From: Pegoplata infirma
Taxonomy: Eukaryota; Arthropoda; Insecta; Diptera; Anthomyiidae
Length of the DNA: 64,000 bases
Direction: 5' to 3'
Assembly (NCBI GenBank): GCA_963921195.1
Contig: OY992536.1
Location: 91,431,007-91,495,006 of the forward strand
Numbering within the stretch: the stretch's first letter is position 1; each line of letters starts with the position of its first letter. Shown here piece by piece: positions 11,046 to 22,279 of the stretch. A program made the position numbers and the translations under genes. A model generated the notes under the pieces. It saw nothing but the letters and a program-made list of their open reading frames with translations. It was not told where the DNA came from and did not search any database.

Positions 11046-11388
11046 TGTAAAATGATAATCAAGCTCGAGGCCTAAGTTGTTAATACATTTTATTTATTTT
11101 TTATTTATATTCGATAATTTGTAATCCCACGAATGACGCCTTCGGGATAAAAATGTAGAATTTTTGAATTAAAACGAGTTACAATAGACGCACATTAAAC
11201 GTATGCCCGCTTATGTGACTGTATTGAAATCGGATTATAGGGCAGTCGTTTAATGTGCATCTATTGTAACTAGTTTTAATAAAAATTCATATTTTGAAGA
11301 TGTCATCCGTGGGATGACAAAATATCAAATATTAAAGTAAATAGAATTTGTTAACAACTAAGGCCTCGAGCTTGATTATAATTTTACT
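11046..11388. mobile_element. Foldback MITE, AAGCTCGAGGCC ends, nested palindromes
   Basis: Outer inverted ends ATAATCAAGCTCGAGGCCT at 11055 and the complement at 11351-11379. Inside is a second inverted pair: GTAATCCCACGAATGAC at 11121 and GTCATCCGTGGGATGAC at 11302. Further in is a third: ACAATAGACGCACATTAAAC at about 11172 with its near-complement at 11249. The whole ~340 bp therefore folds back on a centre near 11220. Its CTCGAGGCC end resembles the 48668-48904 foldback. Confidence 0.72.
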
Positions 11389-11462
11389 AAAAGGTATCGA
11401 CTACTTATGTTTTCAGATTTATCATTGTAAAGATTATATTATTTTCTCCAAAATGAATTATA

Positions 11463-11964
11463 CACAAAAAAAACCTTGTCAAATTACTAGAAAAAGTCTC
11501 GTAATCCCACTTTACAAACATTTGACTGTTTTCCTTGTTTTTTAACAAAACATGTTTTTTTGTAATTTTAAAATTTTTTTTTGTAATTTTACAAATTTCC
11601 AAGACAATTTTCAAAAAAAAAAATCACTAGAATTCCTTTTAAGTTTAATTTTGGCAAAAAGTTATAAATTTGCAATTTTATTGGTAAAAAACTTGTAAAA
11701 TTACAAAAAAGCTCGTAACTTTTACTAGGAATTCTCGTAAAATAGGAGGTAGCAAGAAATCTTGTAAATTTACAAAACGTCCTTGTAAGTTTAATCGCGT
11801 CAAAAAAATTGTAAATTTACAATTTTATTGGTAAAAATCTTGTAAAATTACAAACTTTTTGGTAAAAAGCTTGTAAAATTACATTGAATTATTGTCAAAT
11901 CGGAGGTAGCAAAAAAAAAAAGTTACAAGTTTTTCTTGTTATTAAACAAGGTTTTTTTTTAGTG
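11463..11964. mobile_element. TA-flanked MITE, CACAAAAAAAACCTTG / CACTAAAAAAAAACCTTG ends
   Basis: It is flanked by TA at 11461-11462 and 11965-11966. The ends are inverted for ~17 bases apart from one missing base. The interior is made of recurring palindromic phrases such as CTTGTAAATTTACAA and CTTGTAAAATTACAA. A TA duplication with CACT-type ends suggests a Tc1/mariner-derived MITE. Confidence 0.7.
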
Positions 11965-11965
11965 T

Positions 11966-12105
11966 AAGTTTTGCAAAAATGACCAACATAAATAAATTGA
12001 AAATAGAAAATTAATTTTTTGAAAATTATTCTGTGAGAATATCACCAGCTTAATAAGTAAAGCAAAATGACCTTGGGCTAGAATAATCCTACTAAAAATT
12101 AATTT
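11966..12105. repeat. CTCGAGCTAG-family fragment (G2)
   Basis: Contains TTGCAAAAATGACCAACAT, TGAAAATTATTCTGTGAGAA, ATGACCTTGGGCTAGAATAA and CCTACTAAAAATTA, the conserved terminal ~130 bases of the family. The MITE at 11463-11964 sits immediately in front. Confidence 0.68.
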
Positions 12106-12107
12106 TT

Positions 12108-12442
12108 TATACCCTCCACCATAGAGAAAGAAAGATAAGAGATTGTGTCTCTCTCATCTCTCAATTTTTCCTCTCAAATGAAGTCTGGATGGGATTAAAT
12201 GGTTTTTTTGGGATTTTTTTAAAATCATGAAATATGTACTTTATTTGCAATTTTAATAATTTTTTATAAAATATATTGAATCATTAACATCTTAAAAATG
12301 TGAACCACATAATTTTATTTTGTTTAAAACAATACAAAAGTGTTTATTTTAAAGAAATCCAAAATCCCTTTTTTATTCAATTCCTCTTTCAACCATCATT
12401 CTTTTAATCCCACCGGTTAAAGTTTTTTCTCGTGAGCGACAT
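12108..12442. other. Isolated HINE-like 5' tip followed by unmatched AT-rich DNA
   Basis: TATACCCTCCACCATAGAG at 12108 resembles the first bases of HINE-B, but the sequence then becomes a GAGA/TCTC-rich stretch (12120-12175) and unmatched DNA. It may be a decayed 5' end. Confidence 0.4.
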
Positions 12443-12543
12443 AAATACCCCCTGCCTCCACTTAGTGATAGAGGGTACATATAAGTTTGTCATTCCCTTT
12501 GTAAGTCATCGAAATATCGTTTTAGGACCCCATAATGTACATA

Positions 12544-13198
12544 AGAGGCATTCCACACCAAATGTCCCGCTACAGAAAAACATGTGTCCCCTAAATTTCC
12601 GTATAGGTTGTTTGGATAGCCCTATATGGAACTAAGAAAATTGCGTTTTTTGTTTTTCAAATTTTTGGAAAATTTTTAGAACCCGTTCTAAAATTTCCAT
12701 TTTTTAAAAAAGTCAATTTATCAAAAATCCGGCCACTTTTTTTTAAATTTTTTTTTTTAAAAGTTTAGATGTTGTCCATCCACACAAAAAAAATTAGAAA
12801 CGCGTTTTCCGTTTTTTCTAAAAAATCGCATTTGAATTTTAAATTTCATAACAATTTTGTAATTTGCTTGTATTTTCTTGTTTTAACGTTGCGAATGAGT
12901 ATTATTAATTGCATAAATATTACTCATACGCTCTGTTGAAATAAAAAAATACAAGCAAATTACTCAATTGTTAAGAAATTTAAAATTCAAATGCGATTTT
13001 CTCGAAAAAAACGAAAAACGCGTTTCTGATTTTTTTTTGTGTGGATGGACAAACATCTAAACTTATAAAAAAAAATAAAAAGTGGCCCGCTTTTTGATAA
13101 ATTGACTTTTTTAAAAAATGGAAAATTCCATACAACCTATTCAGAAGTTTACGGTACACATGTTTTTTTTCGCTGGACATTTGGTGTGGAATGCCTCA
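12544..13198. mobile_element. Foldback F2, GAGGCATTCCA termini, TA target
   Basis: The ends read (A/T)GAGGCATTCCACACCAAAT on both strands and are flanked by TA. Arms of ~300 bases (12544-12890 and 12925-13198) surround a short palindromic loop, GCGAATGAGTATT...AATATTACTCATACGC. The GGCATTCCA terminal motif, TA flank and insertion site in a HINE (TA)n tract match F1, but the interiors are unrelated. Confidence 0.8.
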
Positions 13199-13312
13199 TA
13201 TACATATTATTGATCAGTGATCTATTATAAAACATTCTAACGATGTCCGTCTGTCTGTCCGTCTGTGGAAATGGTGATCACGGCCAAAGTATTAAACAGA
13301 TATGACTAACAA

Positions 13313-13866
13313 GGGAAGTCTACCTGGTGTCACCCTCCGATCTTCATAAAATTTGGATATGTTGTTAAAAACGAAAATTAATTCGACACGTATTTTTTTT
13401 AGCGGCCCAAACTTATTTTTAGGGGGGGGGGGTCGATTTACGCCTATTTAATCAAAATTAATGTAGGCATACGTGGTATCAGATTAAAGGTATTAAAAAA
13501 CCTATCTCCTGGAGGTAACAACGGGCCAAAGAAATTAATATTTTTTAACTTATTAACAAAAATGTCCTAAAATTTTGGTATTTTACTCAATATGACGAAA
13601 AGTTGTGCATGTTTGGACACGTTCTTAGCACACGTAGATAGGTTTTCCAAAGACCTTTCATTTGGTATGTAACATGACTAAGTTTCTTGGCATAATATAG
13701 AAGATAAACGAAAAAAAATGAAAATTACCTTTTCTTCCCCCTCCTTTTTACCAACTAAATATGAGTTTGGGCCGCTAAAAAAAAATACGTGTCCCTTTAT
13801 TTTTTCTACGCTACAAAATAAAACCAATTCCATAAAGATCCGCGGGTGACACTAGGGAGACTTCCC
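13313..13866. mobile_element. Foldback element E, complete copy, GGGAAGTCT termini
   Basis: Left end GGGAAGTCTACCTGGTGTCA; right end GACACTAGGGAGACTTCCC. Inversion continues inward (CGATCTTCATAAAATTTGG against CCAATTCCATAAAGATCCG, then TTTAGCGGCCCAAACT against AGTTTGGGCCGCTAAAA), giving arms of ~110 bases around a ~330-bp unique middle. The second copy is at 1-502. There is no clear target duplication and the class is undetermined. Confidence 0.78.
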
Positions 13867-14230
13867 GTGTAAGACTTAGCATATTTATTTGTTGTTGCCC
13901 AAATAAGTTTGTTGTTGCATTTAAGCGAAATCGGTTCAACGGTTCCAAAGTTATGAACGAAAATTTAAGGACACCTCAAAAATTTTGGTGCATTCAACAT
14001 AACCTAACAATACAAAATGCTTTAATTTGGCTGCTGGTTGACACTTGTGAACAGAATTGATCACCGAATGGTATTTAAACAAGTACAAACATATTTTTTT
14101 TAACAAAACAACAAATTTTCGGCGATTTTTTTTTCACGAAAAAATTTTTTCGCGGATTTTTTTTTGTTTTTTTTTTCATTGCGGAGGGTATCAGTACATT
14201 CGGCAAGGCCGAATTTAACTTTTTTACTTG

Positions 14231-14620
14231 TTTTTTTATTAAAAAAAAATTTAATCAAAAATTTATTTTTTCTCAAAAATTATTTTTTTACTCAACAATT
14301 ATTTTTTCAATCAAAACTCATATTTTCACTTAAAAAAGTTTTATCACTTTTTAGAAAAGTGTTTTTCGTTTTGTTTTATTCACTATTTTTTGTAAACATT
14401 TTTTTTAACACAAGTTTTTTTTCAAAACCTTTTTTAAATTATAAAGTCATTTTTTCACTTAAAAAAAGTTCTCTAAAAAAAAAATCACTCAAAAAAAAAT
14501 TTTTTACTCAAAAAAAAATTTTTTTACTCAAAAAAAATATTTTGTCACAATTTTGTTTCACGAAAAAGCTTTTAGTGAAAATGTTTATTTTTAAAATGTT
14601 CATTAAGAAATTTCAAGATT
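14231..14620. repeat. TTTTTTACTCAAAAA low-complexity repeat after HINE-B
   Basis: Irregular units such as TTTTTACTCAAAAAAAAT lie directly after the 3' end of B2. They are similar in composition to the internal minisatellite of HINE-B. The long Phe/Lys-rich frame across it is a composition artefact. Confidence 0.65.
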
Positions 14621-15775
14621 AAACATTTAATTTTATCTTTTGTAAACTCGTGTAGTAAAATTTTAAATAATTTCGCATTAAAAAAAAAAAACAAAAGTTA
14701 TTATTTAAAAAACAATCTAAATAATAAATAGGAATTAGTTTAAAAATGTTTTTGAAAAATAATAAATTGGAATTAGTTTTAAGAGATTTACAAAATTTCC
14801 CACAAACATACATACGAAAATACACAAGCCAAAAGAGTAAAAAGAATTAAGAAAAATAAAAAAATGTACAAAAAATAATGTCGCCAACATTTAAAATATA
14901 TAAAACAAAAACACTTGCCAAAAACAAAAAAATAAAAAAAACTTTTAATTACTTTTTTTGAAAATAAAAAAAAAATCGAACGCACAACGAACTCTATTTA
15001 GTAGACAGCTAAAATTTTAAGAATAAAAAAAATATCTAAAAAATCTCGACATAATAGCCATTAAATTAAGAAATGTAGACATTTCTTTTTTTTTTTTTTT
15101 CAAAAAAAAAAAAAAATATAATTGTTATAAATGATTTTATATATTTTTAAGAATGAATTTTCTTTTCTTTCACAAATAATAAAAATAAAAACAAAAAATT
15201 TCAAATCAAAAAAGAATTTCAAACAAAAAAAAAAATTACCAAACATTTCAAAACAAAAATTTTTTTTTTACATATTCTTACATTTGAATACATCCATCAT
15301 CATTACATTAATGATATATTTCTTTACTTTTTGTTTCTTATTTTTTTAACAAATCATTTAAAAACAATTGCAAAATTTTTATTTTCTTAAATTTTCTATC
15401 AACACTTGAGATTGTTTAAACATCAAAAGTTGAATATTTTTGTTTGTGTATTTTTTTGAAAATTCTGCAAATTCTTAATATTCTGAATTCTAAACATTTT
15501 GATTTTTTATTATTATTTATTTTTATGTTTTGTTTTTTATTTTCTAAACAACAAGTGTTAAATGCATAATTTTTCCAAAACAAAAAAAAAACATAAATAT
15601 TTGAAAAGTAGTTTTGGTTGCATAAAATTTTATTTTTTGGGCGTAGTAAATACTTAAAACAAATTTGTGTCAAGATCATAAAAATTGTCATTAATTAATT
15701 TTTGTGTCCGACCGAACATTTCGGCCTTAACATGTTATTGGGTCAAAATGAAGAATTTGGCAGAATTTTGAATGA
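14621..15775. other. AT-rich unassigned stretch
   Basis: A and T runs (for example 15085-15117) without recognisable genes, RNAs or repeat ends. Confidence 0.5.
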
Positions 15776-15783
15776 ATGTACAT

Positions 15784-16983
15784 TAGAGGTGTCCTTAAAA
15801 ACGAAAATCATCTTTTTACACCTGGTATAACTCGTGCCGAAAATGGATTGAAGTTTTGGGGCATTCTTATATGAAAGAAAATCCCCTTTTTTGTAGTTTT
15901 TGGTAAAATGTTAGTATTTGTTATTTTTTGTTAATTTTTTTGTGAATGAATACGAAAATGGTACTAAATTACCTTTCCAAAAAGACTAATAAAATTGAAT
16001 TCGGATAAAAAACAAGCATTTTACGCATACATGCCCCAGACCATTGTATGGGTTTTAAAGCCAGAATTTCAAAATTTTCAAAATTTGTAGGCAAAAAAAT
16101 AAAAAAAAAATAATTTTACTTTATAATCATATTGAAAACATGTTTACGATTAAAAATAGCAGATATGGTAGTCAAGATTTTTTTTTATTTTTCGCCGGTA
16201 GTGATAAAATTTCCGCGGATTCCAAATAAAATGCGTTTTTTCACAAAAATTTAGCAAATATGAGAAACCGGATATATGCAGATATCTTTTTTTATATAAA
16301 TATGTAATGTCCCAAATTTGTCATTTCACCTCGATGAAAAGGGGTTAAAGATGCCCTATTTCTCTAAAAATTTACAGAATTTATATTTTACACTTGGTAT
16401 AGTATAATACAAAACATTTTTTTCCAAATTTGCTAAATTACCATAGAAAAACACATTTCCTTTGAAATCCGCGGAAGTTATATCACTACCCACGCCAAAT
16501 TAAAAAAAAAGCTAGACTACTATATTTGTTAGTTTTTATCTATAACATGTATGTAATAACATTATGAAGTAAAATTTAATTTTTTTTATTTTTTTGCTTA
16601 GAAATTTTGAACATTTTCAAATTTTGGCTTTAAAAACCATGCAATGGTCTGGGGCATGTATGCACAAAATGCTTAATTTTTATCCGATTTTATTTTTTTT
16701 AACCTTTTTGGAAAGGTAATTTAGTACCATTTTCATATTATTTAACAAAAAAATTAACAAAAAATAACATATACCAATAATTTTCAAAAAACTAGAAAAA
16801 ACGTGTTTTTTTATCACATAAGAGTGTCCCAAAACTTCAATCCATTTTCGGCACGAGTTATTTTTATCCGATTGTCCCCAAATTTTGGCTCACTCATTTT
16901 TAGATACTAAACTATAATTTAGGACCCTACCACGTATTAAAAAGTGATTTTGAAAAATTACCTTACTCGTAAGGACACCTTTA
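15784..16983. mobile_element. hAT-like foldback, TARAGGTGTCCTTA termini
   Basis: The ends TAGAGGTGTCCTTA and, inverted, TAAAGGTGTCCTTA are flanked by ATGTACAT at 15776-15783 and 16984-16991. This 8-bp site fits the hAT preference nTnnnnAn, but because it is itself palindromic it could instead be part of the inverted repeat. The arms contain matched phrases such as CTCGTGCCGAAAATGGATTG at about 15831 and its complement at about 16840, plus ATGCCCCAGACCATTG and complement, around a centre near 16385. 1200 bp, no transposase. Confidence 0.72.
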
Positions 16984-17029
16984 ATGTACATTGCACATAC
17001 ATATTTTATTTATTTTAAATGTTTATTAA

Positions 17030-17245
17030 AATTTGCTTATATTAATGAAACATTTCATAAATACTATGAATATACAAATTTAATGAAATTTTTTCATTAA
17101 AGTTCATACAATGTAGCTGTTTTTTTTATAAATATTATGAAATGTTTCATATATATTATGAAATTTTTCATTAATATTATGAAATGTTTCATAAATATTA
17201 TGAAATGTTTCATAAATATTATGAAATGTTTCATAAATATTAAAA
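17030..17245. repeat. 21-bp palindromic minisatellite TTTCATAAATATTATGAAATG
   Basis: About six consecutive units from 17130 to 17240, with looser copies before. Each unit is a near-perfect palindrome. The same phrase recurs at 19730-20400, 20595-21120 and 23440-23870, always next to a CTCGAGCTAG-family end. Confidence 0.8.
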
Positions 17246-17400
17246 AATGTGAAAAAAATGACCATCAAAAATAAATTAAAAACAAAAAAAATAATTTTCT
17301 AGAAAATTGTTCAATGAGAATATCATAGTTTTAATTAGTAAAGGAAATAATGACCTCGAGCTAGAATAAACCTCTTCGAAATATGATTTTAATTATATTT
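17246..17400. repeat. CTCGAGCTAG-family terminal fragment (G3)
   Basis: AGAATATCATAGTTTTAATT, AGTAAAGGAAATAATGACCT, CGAGCTAGAATAAACCTC: the conserved terminal block, here following the ATTATGAAATG minisatellite. Confidence 0.7.
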
Positions 17401-17545
17401 ATGACAGTTTTTATAAACATTAAATTAAATTTTGCTGTCATAATCGACTACGATTATCCTTAACAAAAACTCAACCATTATTTACACCGTTCCATAATAC
17501 ATCCACATACCTGTCTGTTAAAATCAAAAATCTGGAAAATGCGTA

Positions 17546-17985
17546 GACTTGGCATAAATACTTTTTATTGTCCCACTCAGGTTGGTATTTGATTTCAGGA
17601 AAATCGGTATAGGTGTAAAAAAGTTATGAAAGAAAATGTAAGGGCGCCTTGAAAACATTTTACCCACCGCGGTGGGTAGATCGGAAAAGATTCTGAATAC
17701 TTATTAATTGTTTTTTCAGGATTTTATTTGGTATTATAATTTTTAGTAATTTTCGATTTTTGAAGTTGACTTGGCATAAATACTTTTTATTGTCCCACTC
17801 AGGTTGGTATTTGATTTCAGGAAAATCGGTATAGGTGTAAAAAAGTTATGAAAGAAAATGTAAGGGCGCCTTGAAAACATTTTACCCACCGCGGTGGGTA
17901 GATCGGAAAAGATTCTGAATATTAATTGTTTTTTCAGGATTTTATTTGGTATTATAATTTTTAGTAATTTTCGATTTTTGAAGTT
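17546..17985. repeat. Near-perfect tandem duplication of 222 bp
   Basis: Unit 1 is 17546-17767 and unit 2 is 17768-17985. They differ essentially by a 4-base indel near 17700/17920 (GAATACTTATTAATTG against GAATATTAATTG). Each contains the 14-bp palindrome CCCACCGCGGTGGG and AGTTATGAAAGAAAATGTAA. High identity in otherwise diverged DNA indicates a recent duplication. Confidence 0.9.
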
Positions 17986-18655
17986 TTTTTAATTCTAAAT
18001 TGGAATTAAATTTTAAACTGGAACTTTTCGGATTTTTTTTTTTTAGGTTTTCTGAATTTTAATTGGGATTTTCTGAAGCTTTTTGAAATTTTATTTTGCT
18101 TTTCTGAATTTCCGTTGAGCTTTTCTGAGTTTAGTAATTAAGCTTTTCATAATTTATATTTCTAAATTAAATTGAGATTTTCTGAGTTCATATTGAAATT
18201 TTTCTCTTCAGAAGTAATGCCAAATTGGCTATGCAATATAAACGGTGTGGTCAGCTTTTGAAATTTACATTAGAATTTTCAATAGTTTTAATAACCCACA
18301 CAGGAAATTTAAGTTTATTTTTCTTAATTCACTTAAACAAAATATTCGTTCCAAATTCACTAAAATTGTTTATTTAAATAAATCTATTCTTTTACAAAAT
18401 TCATTTTTCTAAAATGGGTCACTCAATATTCCTCATCCTCAATTTAAAACTGGACCACCTTAAGTGATTTCCCTCTTAGTCTGGTATATGGTCAAGTAAA
18501 GTTATATATCCGTTTTGCATAAATCTTTACCACCTAAAAATTATAAACATTTATTTTTAAAAAAGTGCATCAACATTTTATATTGTTTTATAAAGAAAAA
18601 ATCTCAACTAAATCAACAAACAAAATTTTTATAAACTTTTCTTGATATATTTTTG
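17986..18655. other. T-rich degenerate TTTTCTGAATTT stretch and unassigned DNA
   Basis: Positions 18030-18210 repeat the phrase TTTTCTGA(A/G)TTT, like the array at 25960-26940. The rest is unmatched AT-rich DNA with no gene. Confidence 0.5.
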
Positions 18656-18753
18656 AGGCTGTTTCAAAAAAACGTTGTGTGGACGTTCTTTTAGAAAAAA
18701 GTCGTACAAATTTGTTTAAATGCTCAAACACAACGTGTTGTGGAAACAGGCCT
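18656..18753. mobile_element. Tiny MITE, AGGC(C)TGTTTC termini
   Basis: AGGCTGTTTC...ACGTTGTGT on the left is inverted as ACACAACGT...GAAACAGGCCT on the right, with one base missing in the left arm. 98 bp, no clear target duplication. Confidence 0.6.
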
Positions 18754-18948
18754 TTTATGTGGTAAATTGTTTATGTTTGTGGCCTTAAAATTATAATCAA
18801 ATAATTAAAATTTGGTGTTTTATTTTTTGATGAAATTAAGTATTTTTTTATTTTTTTTTGGTAAATACACTAAAAGAAATATCTGTGGGGAACAAGTGCA
18901 TGGTGAAAGTCAAATATGATAAAAAAGGAAAGCTATCGGAATTATAAA
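18754..18948. other. AT-rich unassigned stretch
   Basis: Nothing recognised. Confidence 0.4.
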
Positions 18949-19725
18949 CAAGTAGAAACGTTAAATTCGACTTGGCCGCATTTATTAATACACTCCACAA
19001 TGCCCTTTTTCAGTGATAGTAAATTTTCTAACGTGAAAAAAATAACAGTTTTGATTTAAAATATTTTATTTTATGTAAAAAAACTATTTTTTTAAGTAAT
19101 TTAAAAAAAAAAAAAATAATTTACTAAGTTTTTTTGAGTGTAAATTTTTTTTCGGATGTAAAATTTTTTTCAAGAGTATTTTTGTTTTGTTTTTTTAGTG
19201 CAAACATATTTTTGAGTGACAAAAATACCTTGTAAAATATTTTTGTGACTTACCAATGTTTTTAAAACATGCTTAACGGGTTTTAAACAAGTGAATTTAA
19301 GGTGAAACTAATCTGAAATTCACGGTTTTGCTAATAACTTTTGAACCACTGAACCGATTTGGCTAAAATTCAGTACGAACCAGGCCAGGGGAACAACAAA
19401 TATATATGGTAAGCTTCAGCAGCTTCAGAATTACCTTATGAAAGTTAGCGTTATTTTTATCTCGTAAATTCACGAAAAACCCTTACCAAACCCTTGTTCA
19501 TAACTGTTGAACCACTGGACCGATTTCGCTGGATTGCAATACCAACCTGACAAGGTAAATGCCCAATATATATGCTAAATTTCAGGAGCCTCCGTAAAGT
19601 CTTTCAAAAGTTAGCGTGTTTTTAACAGACAGATGGACAGACGGACGGAAGGACGGACATCGCCAGATCGTCATTAAATCGATCGAGGATCATGAATATA
19701 TATACTTTAGTGGGGCCTGCTACAT
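18949..19725 (-). mobile_element. HINE-B copy B3, 5' end replaced
   Basis: Left: CAAGTAGAAACGTTAAATTC with the hairpin region, ATACACTCCACAATGCCC. The body matches B1 and B7: 'ACTTTTGAACCACTG', 'CCAACCTGACAAGGTAAATG', a GACAGATGGACAGACGG tract and GATCGAGGATCATGAATATA. The 5' TATACCC end is missing; after ACTTTAGTGGGGCCTGCTAC the sequence switches to the TTCATAAATA repeat. Confidence 0.78.
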
Positions 19726-21140
19726 AATATTTATGACACAGTATCATAAATATTTTTGTCATAAAATTTTATTATATTTACGAAACCTTCATAAATATAA
19801 TGAAGATTTAAGAAACAAATCTACGAAATGCACTTCATATCATAAATATTTTTGTCATAAAATTTCATTATATTTTCGAAACCTTCATAAATATAATGAA
19901 GATTTAAGAAACAAATCTATGAAATGCACTTCATAAAATTTAATGATTTCATAAAAATAATTCGTAAGCTATTGCATAAGGCTTACGATTTTTTAAAGAA
20001 GGCTTAAAAAAAGGGCAAACAGCAATTGAAGACGATGCCAGATGACTGGGTGTTTTTTTTTTTAATTCCTTATTAAAGTTTTTCCAATGTAAATTTCATA
20101 AATTTTGTTTCTAAGAAAATTAATGCATTAGCTTATTATTGAAACATTTCATAAATACAATGAAATGTTTTCGTAGGTTGTAAGTGGCTGATGACGTTTT
20201 ACGTGAACACATATAAAATTTGAAGCCCGTTGTTATTACGTTAGGGTTTCAATAAATATTATGAAATGTTTCATACGTACTATGAAAAATTTCATAGAAA
20301 CAATAATGTCTTTAAGTTGTTTATTATATTTATAGAACTATTAAATGTTTCAAAAATACTATGAAGTGTTTCATAAATGCTATGAAATTATATTTTGAGT
20401 AGGTTTCTTCTAGCTCTAGGTCATTATTTTACAGGTAATTGCCGAACATATATGCCAAACTTCAGGAGCCTCCGTAAAGTCTTCCAAAAGTTAGCGTGTT
20501 TTCAACAGACAGATGGACAGACGGACATCGCTAGATCGTCATAAAATCGATCGAGGATCATGAATATATGTACTTTATGGGGTCCTAGACCAATGCTTCA
20601 TAATATTTATGACACGGTATCATAAATATTTTTGTCATAAAATTTCATTATATTTACGAAACCTTCATAAATATAATGAAGTTTTAAGAAACAAATCTAA
20701 GAAATTCATAAAAATAATTCATAAGCTTATCATATGATTTTTTAAATAAGGATTAAAAAGGGCAAACAGCTCTTGAAAACGATGCCAGATGACTGGGTTT
20801 TTTTAATTCCTTATTAAAGTTTTTCCAATGTAAATTTCATAAATTTTGTTTCTAAGAAAATGAATGCATTAGCTTATTAATAAAACATTTCATAAATACA
20901 ATGAAATCTTTTCGTAGGTTGTAAGTGGCTGATGATGTTTTACGTGAACACATATAAAATTTTAAGCCCGTTGTTATAACATAGGGGCTTCATAAATATT
21001 ATGAAATGTTTCATACGTCCTATGAAAAATTTCATAGAAACAATAATGTTTTTAAGTATTTCATTATATTCATAGAACTATTAAGTGTTTTCAAAATACT
21101 ACGTATACTATGAAATTATATTTTGAGTAGGTTTCTTCTA
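19545..21140. repeat. Tandem segmental duplication of HINE-B part plus TTCATAAATA block
   Basis: Copy 1 (~19545-20430) and copy 2 (~20435-21140) both run from 'ATATATGC(T/C)AAA(T/C)TTCAGGAG' through a GACAGATGGACAG tract, GATCGAGGATCATGAATATA, the TTTGTCATAAAATTTCATTA block, 'GGGCAAACAGC', GATGCCAGATGACTGGG, and end TTTTGAGTAGGTTTCTTCTA + GCTC. Copy 1 also contains an inner ~97-bp tandem duplication (19741-19837, 19838-19933). Divergence between the copies is moderate. Confidence 0.8.
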
Positions 21141-21169
21141 GCTCGATGTTATATAGTATATATATATAG

Positions 21170-22279
21170 TAGAGTGTCCCTTATTTTGGAAATGTTGGAA
21201 ATCTTGAGACGGTACCCGCTCATTTTTTTCCTTTTGACTTAAAAATAACTCAGGAAAAATTTTACGCCCCTAGGACCACGCCTTCCCTACGCGACGGGGC
21301 CTTAAAGAGCGGGGCCTAAAAAATCATTTTTCCATACAAACCAAAAAAATTTTTTTTTGATTTTTAATTTTTTTGTTATTAATTATTATATTACTTGGTT
21401 TGCTTATTCACGACAAAAAATTTGATTTTGGAGGGATAAGTCTTTCAGCGCTAAAAAATTTTTCGCAAAAAAAAAATTTGGGCGGCCGGGGTCCAACAGT
21501 AAAAAATTTTTAAAAAATATTTTTTTTTAGTTTTGACCAGCAACGGTTTTAGCTGCTATGTTGCTTTAAATGATATATATTCCAAAAAAAAAATTATTCA
21601 TATCTGTGACATCTTTATCTTTTTCGAAAAAAAAAATTTTGAGCCGTAGGAATCCTACGGTAAAAAATTTTTAAAAAATATTTTTTTTTAGTTTTGAAAA
21701 GCAATGGTTTTAGTTTTTATGTTGTTTTTAATGATATATATTCCAAAAAAAATATTATTCATATTTGTGACATTTTTATCGTGTATCGAAAAAAATCATC
21801 AATGCATTTTTTACCCTTTTTTAGAACACGATTAAGATGTCACAGATACAAAAAATATTTTTTTATGAATATATATCATTTAAAGCAACATAGCAGCTAA
21901 AACCGTTGCTGGTCAAAACTAAAAAAAAATATTTTTTAAAAATTTTTTACTGTAGGACCCCGGCGGCTCAAAATTTTTTTTTGCGAAAAATTTTTTAGCG
22001 CTGAAAGACTTATCCCACCAAAATCAAATTTTTTGTTGTGAATAAGCAAACCAAGTAATATAATAAATAATAACAAAAAAATTAAAAATCAAAAAAAAAA
22101 TTTTTTGGTTTGTATGGAAAAATGATTTTTTAGGCCCCGCTCTTTAAGGGCCCGTCGCGTAGGGAAGGCGTGGTCCTAGGGGCGTAAAATTTTTCCTGAG
22201 TTATTTTTAAGTCAAAAGGAAAAAAATGAGCGGGTACCGTCTCAAGATTTCCAACATTTCCAAAATAAGGGACACTCTA
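21170..22279. mobile_element. hAT-like foldback, TAGAGTGTCCC termini
   Basis: The ends TAGAGTGTCCCTTATTTTGG and their exact complement are flanked on both sides by ATATATAG (21162-21169, 22280-22287), an 8-bp repeat fitting nTnnnnAn. Because the flank is TATA-rich, chance is possible. The arms hold GAGACGGTACCCGCTCATTT and GCCTTCCCTACGCGACGGG with complements near 22140-22240. The left half has a ~160-bp internal repeat (about 21480-21640 and 21641-21800). 1110 bp. It sits in the 5' (TA)-rich edge of HINE-C copy C3. Confidence 0.78.

Larger units (their letters stand above)
12443..14230 (+). mobile_element. HINE-B-like copy B2 carrying two nested foldbacks
   Basis: The 5' end is decayed (AATACCCCCTGCCTCCACTT, GATAGAGGGTACATATAAG). 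The 3' end is GCGGAGGGTATCAGTACATT, hairpin ATTCGGC-AAG-GCCGAAT, TTTTTTACTTG at 14230, followed by T-rich target. It is interrupted by foldback F2 in the (TA)n tract (12544-13198) and by element E after the GTCTGTCTGTCC tract (13313-13866). The HINE parts alone total about 580 bp. Confidence 0.78.

Noticed and set aside
12108..12175. GAGA-factor type regulatory element (GAGAGA/TCTCTC near 12120-12170)
   Set aside because: The run is short and irregular, next to a decayed HINE tip, with no gene or conserved context.
14164..14622. A 152-codon plus-strand frame, the longest in the window
   Set aside because: It is almost entirely Phe, Lys, Leu and Ser from TTTTTACTCAAAAA low-complexity DNA and overlaps the 3' end of a HINE-B. 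No domain or signal fits.
14620..15775. Promoter or polyadenylation signals (TATAAA, AATAAA)
   Set aside because: Such hexamers occur constantly by chance in DNA this AT-rich, here and throughout the window, and no gene is nearby.
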